DNA from: CALMZY01 sp052033915 | Lineage (GTDB): Bacteria > Verrucomicrobiota > Kiritimatiellia > CAIQIC01 > JAGNIJ01 | NCBI GenBank assembly: GCA_052033915.1 | Contig: JBPOJF010000003.1 | Location: 121,206-185,205 of the forward strand | Length of the DNA: 64,000 nucleotides | Reading direction: 5' to 3' | Shown here: in pieces, positions 58,741 to 64,000 of the stretch | How positions within the stretch are numbered: position 1 is the first letter of the stretch | Layout: each line of letters opens with the position of its first letter | Notes under the pieces: generated by a model | Told to the model about the DNA's origin: nothing | Database searches by the model: none | What the model saw: only the letters and a program-made list of their open reading frames with translations | Position numbers and translations under genes: made by a program

Positions 58741-60944
58741 TGGGGTTTCTCGCTCATAGCGCCGACAAGAAGCGGAAGATACCAGCTCAAGAATACGCCG
58801 CTCACGTCATTGGTGTTGTCCGGCGGTCTCTATGCGCGGCAGAGGACGCTGCCAAGTATGCTGCTGCAGACGGAGACTTGTTACGATCTGTGGTTGGACT
58901 TGCCGCAGAGTATCATGATTTAGGCAAACTCGATCCTCAAAACCAGGATGTGTTGAATGGTCGCCGAGAGGCGAATTCCTTGCCCGTGCAACACACCGAA
59001 GCGGGTACGGTTTATTTGTTAAACCAGCTCAATGCTGTGTTGGGTGCCGTGCTGGTTCGCTCTCATCACATTGGGCTTCCGGATTTTGTCGCGGAGGAGA
59101 ATCGCCAAGATGCAGCTCTCCGAGATGAACATGCGGAAACTCGCGCTCATATAGACCGAACACTAAATGAAATGGTAAAGGAGCACAAAAATGTGTTGAA
59201 CAGCGTCACTAGTTTCGAGTCGTGTGAGATTCAGGGCAACCCGGCCTTGTTTCACAGGATTGCCTTATCCTGCCTGGCAGATGGCGATCACACGGATACC
59301 TCTGTTCACTACAGAGAATATAATGAAAGCAATGATGCCGCTGTCCCTCTGCATCCAGCCGAAAGACTGGCTAAGCTGGATCGGCATGTCGCATCGCTCA
59401 AGCGTGCCGATGAGCGCTCGCGTCTGAGGGCCGATGTCTACGTCTCGTGTCGAAATGCGACAACGGCAGGGACAGAGCATATCCTGTCGTGCGACAGTCC
59501 GGTTGGAACGGGCAAGACAACAGCAGTGATGGCATATTTGCTGTCACTCGCGGCCAAGCGGAATCTGCGTCGTATCTTCGTCATTCTGCCCTACACGAAT
59601 ATCATCAAACAGTCGGTCGATGTTTATCGCAAAGCGCTTGTTCTTGACGGCGAAAATCCGGAACAGATTGTCGCTGAGTTGCACCATAGGGCTGACTATA
59701 AGGATATAAACAGCCGTCAGTTTACGGCGTTGTGGAAAGCGCCGATTGTTGTGACTACGGCTGTTGCGTTTTTCGAGACACTGGCCTCCAACACTCCCGC
59801 CACATTAAGACGTTTGCACAATCTTCCCGGCAGCGCTGTGTTCTTGGATGAATCACATGCGGCACTCCCCGCCAAGTATCTCCCGTTGGCGTGGCAATGG
59901 ATGAAGCATTATGCGCACGATTGGAACTGTTATTGGGTTCTTGCATCGGGCTCTCTGAATCGATTCTGGGAGATAGAGGAATTCGATTCGTCAAGACCGG
60001 CCATTCCTCAGCTTGTACCGCGCGACTTGCGTAATACGCTGGCACAATATGAGGGGTGTCGGGTGTCCTACAGAAGACACGATGAACCCATGGATGCTGC
60101 GGAATTAGTGCAATGGGTTGCTACGCTCCCTGGACCGCGGCTTGTCATTCTGAACACTGTTCAAAGCGCCGCAGCCATGGCTGATGAGTACAGGAAGACA
60201 AAAGGCCGAGATAGGGTGGAGCATCTTTCCACCGCGTTGACACCCAGAGATCGAGACGCGACTTTGAACAGAGTCAAGGAACGTCTGGCAAATACGACCG
60301 ATACTGACTGGGTTCTGTTTGCCACTTCGTGTGTTGAGGCTGGGGTGGACTTCTCTTTCAAGAGCGGCGTTCGCGAGACTGCTTCACTGGTATCCCTTCT
60401 TCAAATTGCAGGCAGGGTCAATCGGCAGGGAACGGATGCGGACGCAACCGTGTGGTCAATTGATCTGAAGGAAGGCGGGCTGTTGAAGAGGCATCCGATG
60501 TTGAGGGAATCGGCGCAAGTACTGCGCGAGTTCTTCAATACGGGCAGGGTGATCTCCCCGGATCTTTGCACAGAGGCCCTACAGCGCGAAGTCCGCCTTG
60601 CGGGTGTTTTCATCAAGGAACTGGTCGAACAGGAAGCGCAACTGCGATATCCAATGGTCGAGGATAAATTCTGTGTCATCGCCTCGGACACTCGTACGGT
60701 CGTGATAGATCAAGATATTGTTACTTGTCTTGAAACCCACGAGCCTGTCACGTGGCAAGACATACAGAGATCATCAGTGCAGATTTGGGGTTACCGATTG
60801 AATGATTTGCGAACACAGGAAATCCACGGGAGACCGGGAATGTACAAGTGGGATTTGGCCTATGACAGCTTCTTGGGCTATATGAGAGGTCTTCTTGCTG
60901 TGGAGTCCTTTGTGCAAGGGCTTGAGGGAGCGTGCGTGTTGTGA
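58713..60944 (+). CDS. cas3: Cas3 nuclease-helicase
   Basis: The 743-residue protein has an N-terminal HD nuclease (His31, EYHDLGKLD with His68-Asp69, VRSHHIGLPDF with His118/119, CLADGDHTD) and a superfamily 2 helicase: Walker A SPVGTGKTT at 262-270, DESH in place of DEAH, and LQIAGRVNRQG as motif VI. It unwinds and degrades the target strand recruited by Cascade. AAGAAGG precedes the ATG at 58713; an alternative ATG at 58740 overlaps the cas7 stop (TGATG) and would give MGFLAHSADKK, closer to other I-C Cas3 starts. Its position after cas7, not before cas5, is unusual. Confidence 0.93.
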   Translation: MRGLDENNLMGFLAHSADKKRKIPAQEYAAHVIGVVRRSLCAAEDAAKYAAADGDLLRSVVGLAAEYHDLGKLDPQNQDVLNGRREANSLPVQHTEAGTVYLLNQLNAVLGAVLVRSHHIGLPDFVAEENRQDAALRDEHAETRAHIDRTLNEMVKEHKNVLNSVTSFESCEIQGNPALFHRIALSCLADGDHTDTSVHYREYNESNDAAVPLHPAERLAKLDRHVASLKRADERSRLRADVYVSCRNATTAGTEHILSCDSPVGTGKTTAVMAYLLSLAAKRNLRRIFVILPYTNIIKQSVDVYRKALVLDGENPEQIVAELHHRADYKDINSRQFTALWKAPIVVTTAVAFFETLASNTPATLRRLHNLPGSAVFLDESHAALPAKYLPLAWQWMKHYAHDWNCYWVLASGSLNRFWEIEEFDSSRPAIPQLVPRDLRNTLAQYEGCRVSYRRHDEPMDAAELVQWVATLPGPRLVILNTVQSAAAMADEYRKTKGRDRVEHLSTALTPRDRDATLNRVKERLANTTDTDWVLFATSCVEAGVDFSFKSGVRETASLVSLLQIAGRVNRQGTDADATVWSIDLKEGGLLKRHPMLRESAQVLREFFNTGRVISPDLCTEALQREVRLAGVFIKELVEQEAQLRYPMVEDKFCVIASDTRTVVIDQDIVTCLETHEPVTWQDIQRSSVQIWGYRLNDLRTQEIHGRPGMYKWDLAYDSFLGYMRGLLAVESFVQGLEGACVL

Positions 60945-61055
60945 GGAGTTGCATTCGTGACAGGTCGCAGTTTGTGACCTTTGGACGTATCTATCGAGCG
61001 CGCAGTGTGTGGCAATATAGCGGTGTCGGCAGATCGCAGGACGGGGAGGACGAAT

Positions 61056-61616
61056 ATGACGAAGAGGGGTGGGCTGATTCCGCCGCATGGCGGGTATCGG
61101 CAGTTGAAGTCGTTTCAAATGGCGGAGATTGTCTATGACGCCACGGTGGCGTTCTGCAACCGTTTCATCGATCGCCGATCGCGCACACATGATCAGATGG
61201 TGCAGGCGGCCCGGAGCGGGAGACAGAACATTGCCGAGGGAAGCATGGTGTCGGGCACTTCAAAGAAAATGGAGCTGAAGCTGGTGGGAGTGGCGCGCGC
61301 CAGCTTGGAGGAACTCTTGCTGGATTATGAGGATTTCCTCCGACAACGAGGGCTTCCTCTGTGGGACAAGGGCTACGTCGAGGCGCGGCGGATTCGGGCT
61401 TTGGCAGGGGAGAAGAATAGGTCCTATTCGACTTATCAGTCCTATTTTGACGCAGAGCCTGAGATTGCGGCCAATGCTCTGATTTGTGTGATTCACCAGA
61501 CGAAGTACCTCCTGGATCGGCAACTGCATGCGCTTGAGAAGGCGTTTCTGGAAGAGGGCGGTTTCACGGAAAGGCTGTATCGGGTCCGGTCGCAAGTGCG
61601 CAGGCAAAACGAATGA
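61056..61616 (+). CDS. four-helix-bundle (S23/IVP-type) protein inside the cas operon
   Basis: The 186-residue protein starts at the ATG at 61056 after GGGGAGG. GYRQLKSFQMAEIVYDATVA, TRSRTHDQMVQAARSGRQNI-type helices (RRSRTHDQMVQAARSGRQNI, AEGSMVSGTSKKMELKLVGV) and ARASLEELLLDYEDFL identify the four-helix-bundle family known from 23S rRNA intervening sequences, in its 'suffix-domain' branch (GLIPPHGGY start). The stretch RSYSTYQSYFD is encoded by a dispersed CCTAT-type repeat. It lies between cas3 and cas4, where no such gene is expected. It is not a known Cas protein. Role unknown; possibly RNA- or protein-binding. Confidence 0.82.
   Translation: MTKRGGLIPPHGGYRQLKSFQMAEIVYDATVAFCNRFIDRRSRTHDQMVQAARSGRQNIAEGSMVSGTSKKMELKLVGVARASLEELLLDYEDFLRQRGLPLWDKGYVEARRIRALAGEKNRSYSTYQSYFDAEPEIAANALICVIHQTKYLLDRQLHALEKAFLEEGGFTERLYRVRSQVRRQNE
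61417..61436 (+). repeat. TCCTAT repeat, copy inside the four-helix-bundle gene
   Basis: ATAGGTCCTATTCGACTTAT lies within the coding sequence and is followed by CAGTCCTAT. The identical 20 bases recur in inverted orientation at 61620-61639. Confidence 0.85.
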
Positions 61617-61619
61617 AGA

Positions 61620-61639
61620 ATAAGTCGAATAGGACCTAT
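61620..61639 (-). repeat. TCCTAT repeat, inverted copy before cas4
   Basis: ATAAGTCGAATAGGACCTAT is the exact reverse complement of 61417-61436. It occupies most of the 30 bases between the four-helix-bundle stop codon and the cas4 start. Confidence 0.85.
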
Positions 61640-61646
61640 CAGACCT

Positions 61647-62270
61647 ATGTTTTCAGAAGATGAACTTCTGCCCTTGTCCGCCCTTCAGCACTTGATTTTC
61701 TGCGAGCGGCGAGCGGCGCTTGTACATATTGAGCAAGCATGGGATGAGAACCGTTTTACTGTTGAGGGGCGGAACCTTCACTCGAAAGTTCACGAGGCCG
61801 GCGACGAGTCTCGCGGTGATCTTCGCATCGTGCGTGGTTTGCGTGTGAGGTCGTTGCGGTTGGGCCTGGTGGGGCAGACAGATGTGGTGGAGTACCATAA
61901 GCAAGGCGGCCGGTGGGTTCCGTTTCCTGTCGAGTACAAGCGCGGGAAGCCGAAGCCGGAGCCTTGCGACGAGATTCAACTTTGTGCGCAGGCGATCTGC
62001 CTGGAGGAGATGACCGGCGCGAAAATCCCCGAGGGTGCGATCTTCTACGGCCAACCGCGCCGGAGGCATCCGGTCTCCTTTGATGACCGCCTTCGCGCCC
62101 TGACTGAGTCCGCAGCACAGCGCCTGCACGAACTGATCGACAACGGCCGAACGCCGCCGGCGTCGTTCGAGAAGAAGTGCGAGAGCTGTTCGTTGCTCCA
62201 TTTCTGCGTGCCCAAGAGGGCGGGACGGTCGAAGTCGGCGGCGCGATACCTTCTGGAGATGCTTGAATGA
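61647..62270 (+). CDS. cas4: Cas4 exonuclease
   Basis: The 207-residue protein has the iron-sulfur cysteines Cys19 and Cys178, Cys181, Cys187, and a RecB-like nuclease core: GRNLHSKVHE (His), GQTDVVEY (Asp79) and VPFPVEYKRGK (Glu96, Lys98). Cas4 trims prespacers and helps select PAM and orientation. Its stop overlaps the cas1 start (ATGA). No Shine-Dalgarno is seen before the ATG, which directly follows the repeat copy. Confidence 0.95.
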   Translation: MFSEDELLPLSALQHLIFCERRAALVHIEQAWDENRFTVEGRNLHSKVHEAGDESRGDLRIVRGLRVRSLRLGLVGQTDVVEYHKQGGRWVPFPVEYKRGKPKPEPCDEIQLCAQAICLEEMTGAKIPEGAIFYGQPRRRHPVSFDDRLRALTESAAQRLHELIDNGRTPPASFEKKCESCSLLHFCVPKRAGRSKSAARYLLEMLE

Positions 62271-63298
62271 AGAAACTCCTGAACACGTTGTTTGTCACGA
62301 CGCAAGGGGCATATCTGTGCCGCGAGGGCGAGTCGGTGCTGGTGCGGGTTGAGCAGGAAACGAAACTGAGGGTGCCGATTCACACTCTCGGCGGGATCGT
62401 CTGTTTCGGTCAGGTGTCCTGTAGTCATCCGCTCATGGGGCTGTGTGGAGAGAGGGGTGTTGCGATCAGTTACCTGAGCGAACGCGGACAGTTCTTCGCG
62501 CGGGTGCATGGGCCTGTTTCGGGTAACGTGCTTCTGCGGCGCGAACAATATCGTCGAGCCGACAATCCAACGGCATCCGCGTCACTGGCGCGGTCGATCA
62601 TTATCGGGAAGGTGGCCAACGCACGGACGGTGCTTCAGCGCGCGGCCAGAGATCACGCAGAGAAGAGCGGCGTTGAAGACATCGAGAAGGCTGTCCTGCG
62701 ATTGGGCGTCTTGCTTGATGAGTTGAAAAAAGACATGCCGGTGGAGGTGTTGCGCGGAAAGGAAGGCGAGGCAGCAAACGCGTACTTCGGTGTGTTCAAT
62801 TCCCTGATTACCGCGCAGAAAGAAGAGTTCCTGTTCAGCGTCCGGAGTCGTCGGCCGCCGCTGGACCATATCAACGCGTTGCTCTCCTTCATCTACACGT
62901 TGCTTGTGCACGATGCGGAAGCGGCTCTCGAAGGGGTAGGGCTTGATTCGCAAGTTGGATATCTGCATGCGCTGCGTCCGGGCCGCCCTGCCCTGGCGTT
63001 GGATCTGATCGAGGAATTCCGGCCCTTTCTGGCGGACCGGCTGGCGCTGTCGCTTGTGAATCTGAAGCAGGTCCAGGCAAAGGGATTCACGAAGAGCGAA
63101 TCCGGAGCGGTCGTCATGGACGATGAGACCCGGAAAACGGTTCTGGTGTCTTACCAGAAGCGGAAGCGGGAGGAGATTCTTCATCCGTTCCTGGAGGAAA
63201 CCGTCTCGATCGGGTTGCTCTTTCACGTGCAGGCGCTTTTGATGGCGCGGCATCTGCGCGGTGACCTGGATGCTTACCCGCCGTTTCTGTGGAGGTAA
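62267..63298 (+). CDS. cas1: Cas1 integrase, subtype I-C
   Basis: The 343-residue protein integrates new spacers as a Cas1-Cas2 complex. The three metal-binding residues lie in LRGKEGEAANAYFGVFN (Glu), VGYLHALRPGRPALALDLIE (His and Asp). Length and the ending AYPPFLWR match I-C Cas1. ATGA overlap with cas4; cas2 starts three bases after. Confidence 0.97.
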   Translation: MKKLLNTLFVTTQGAYLCREGESVLVRVEQETKLRVPIHTLGGIVCFGQVSCSHPLMGLCGERGVAISYLSERGQFFARVHGPVSGNVLLRREQYRRADNPTASASLARSIIIGKVANARTVLQRAARDHAEKSGVEDIEKAVLRLGVLLDELKKDMPVEVLRGKEGEAANAYFGVFNSLITAQKEEFLFSVRSRRPPLDHINALLSFIYTLLVHDAEAALEGVGLDSQVGYLHALRPGRPALALDLIEEFRPFLADRLALSLVNLKQVQAKGFTKSESGAVVMDDETRKTVLVSYQKRKREEILHPFLEETVSIGLLFHVQALLMARHLRGDLDAYPPFLWR

Positions 63299-63301
63299 TC
63301 C

Positions 63302-63592
63302 ATGCTGGTACTTGTGAGTTACGATGTCTGCACCATAGATCGGCGTGGCCGCGCGCGACTGCGGCGTGTCGCCAAAGCGTGTCAGGACTATGGGCAAAGA
63401 GTCCAGAACTCCGTCTTTGAATGCAACGTGGATCCCGCGCAATGGGCCGCGCTGAAACAGACACTGCTGGAACGCTATGATGAAGACGAGGATAGCCTTC
63501 GCTTCTACTTTCTTGGATCGAACTGGCAGCGACGCATCGAACACTACGGGACGAAGAAACCGGTCGACTTCGAGGGACCGATGATCGTGTGA
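63302..63592 (+). CDS. cas2: Cas2
   Basis: The 96-residue protein has the ferredoxin-like fold with LVLVSYDVCTIDRRGRARL (catalytic-type Asp), KACQDYGQRVQNSVFECNV and FYFLGSNWQRRIEHYG, all typical of I-C Cas2. It forms the dimer core of the Cas1-Cas2 integrase. It is the last cas gene; the CRISPR leader follows directly. Confidence 0.97.
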   Translation: MLVLVSYDVCTIDRRGRARLRRVAKACQDYGQRVQNSVFECNVDPAQWAALKQTLLERYDEDEDSLRFYFLGSNWQRRIEHYGTKKPVDFEGPMIV

Positions 63593-63777
63593 AAGCGCCG
63601 CGAACGCCAAGCGAACATGAATTTGCCGCGAGGTTCGCGGGAAGATGTATCCTTTTTGTAATCAATCGGTTGTGCAAGTCGTTTGCGGGCGATGCTGTTC
63701 TTTGACAATCAAAGACTCCTGCCTGTCGCGGAAACGGCTCGTTTGACTCAGCAGATTCGCGGCAATATGTTTGTACT
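63593..63777 (+). promoter_or_regulatory. CRISPR leader
   Basis: These 185 bases lie between cas2 and the first repeat, on the transcribed side of the array. They include an inverted repeat CCGCGAAC (63598-63605) / GTTCGCGG (63633-63640) just after cas2, a short A/T-rich run, and TTGACA (63706-63711) as a possible -35 with no good -10. New spacers should be inserted at its right end. Confidence 0.75.
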
Positions 63778-64000
63778 GTCGCCCCCCGCGCGGGGGCGTG
63801 GATTGAAACAACGGTGTTTGGCGAGGCCTGAGCGTCGATCTCGTCGCCCCCCGCGCGGGGGCGTGGATTGAAACCATGCTGGTCCACGCCAGCTCGCAGT
63901 CGGCAAAGTCGCCCCCCGCGCGGGGGCGTGGATTGAAACAGGAAAGACGTTCCGCAAGGGTCGTGACACGCGAGGTCGCCCCCCGCGCGGGGGCGTGGAT
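63778..64000 (+). CRISPR. CRISPR array, type I-C repeat, continues beyond window
   Basis: Four identical 32-bp repeats begin at 63778, 63843, 63908 and 63975; the last is cut after 26 bases by the window end. The repeat opens GTCGCCCCCCGCGCGGGGGC and ends GTGGATTGAAAC, with an internal palindrome GCCCCC/GGGGGC for Cas5 processing. It closely resembles subtype I-C repeats such as that of Desulfovibrio vulgaris. Spacers are 33 (63810-63842), 33 (63875-63907) and 35 bases (63940-63974), all different. No repeat degeneration is seen, which fits the leader-proximal end of a maintained array. Confidence 0.98.

Overview
This 64 kb window comes from a GC-rich, diderm, heterotrophic bacterium. Several things point to the PVC superphylum, most likely Kiritimatiellota, Lentisphaerota or a relative: a C4 zinc-ribbon protein fused to a PTS EIIA domain, a PEP-CTERM sorting tail, an AsmA-like envelope protein, and many dispersed extragenic hairpin repeats. 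This placement is an inference from gene content; the window has no rRNA or tRNA to settle it.

Layout. 1-10.1 kb is mostly minus strand: a PTS EIIA gene cut by the window edge, a divergent zinc-ribbon/EIIA protein, a pseudopilin-like protein, a membrane Ser/Thr kinase, a polyphosphate module (ppx-ppk1-CHAD, tightly overlapping), a ROK sugar kinase and a secreted cyclophilin. 10.4-19.9 kb is plus-strand housekeeping: a TMTC-like membrane/TPR protein, rpmE, prfA-prmC, ffh-rpsP-khpA-trmD-rplS-rnhB-yraN and a lytic transglycosylase. 19.9-33.7 kb is mixed: a LOG-like protein, asnS, a triple OB-fold membrane protein, a NYN nuclease, a LacI regulator with a visible operator, several secreted proteins of unknown role, mscL, a DUF481 protein, thrC, and a decayed IS256-family element beside the tail of a PEP-CTERM gene. 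33.8-40.3 kb is a complete F-type ATP synthase operon (atpIBEFHAGDC, minus strand), whose promoter overlaps face to face with that of a cytidylate-kinase-like gene. 40.4-54.8 kb holds a lipoprotein, a DUF362 protein, a zinc-ribbon protein, rnk, an HtrA protease, and an ABC-2/GldG/DUF4340/AsmA-like envelope cluster followed by prmA. 55.2-64 kb is a CRISPR-Cas locus.

The CRISPR locus has the repeat type and most families of subtype I-C, but its order is cas5-cas8-cas7-cas3-[four-helix-bundle gene]-cas4-cas1-cas2-array. Its Cas8 is 685 residues long, and base composition differs between the effector half and the adaptation half. The S23-like four-helix-bundle gene at the junction carries a 20-bp element that recurs inverted just after its stop codon. 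This is the most unusual system in the window, though each Cas family in it is known.

A second theme is dispersed repeats. At least six families of short, inverted-arm elements lie between genes. Two of them appear to have been captured as the signal-peptide coding regions of adjacent secreted proteins (27.4 kb and 29.3 kb). Several promoters of the form TTGnnn-16/17-TAnnnT can be read by eye. Two of them (thrC and the membrane protein at 54.3 kb) lie so close to the start codon that the mRNA would be leaderless or nearly so.
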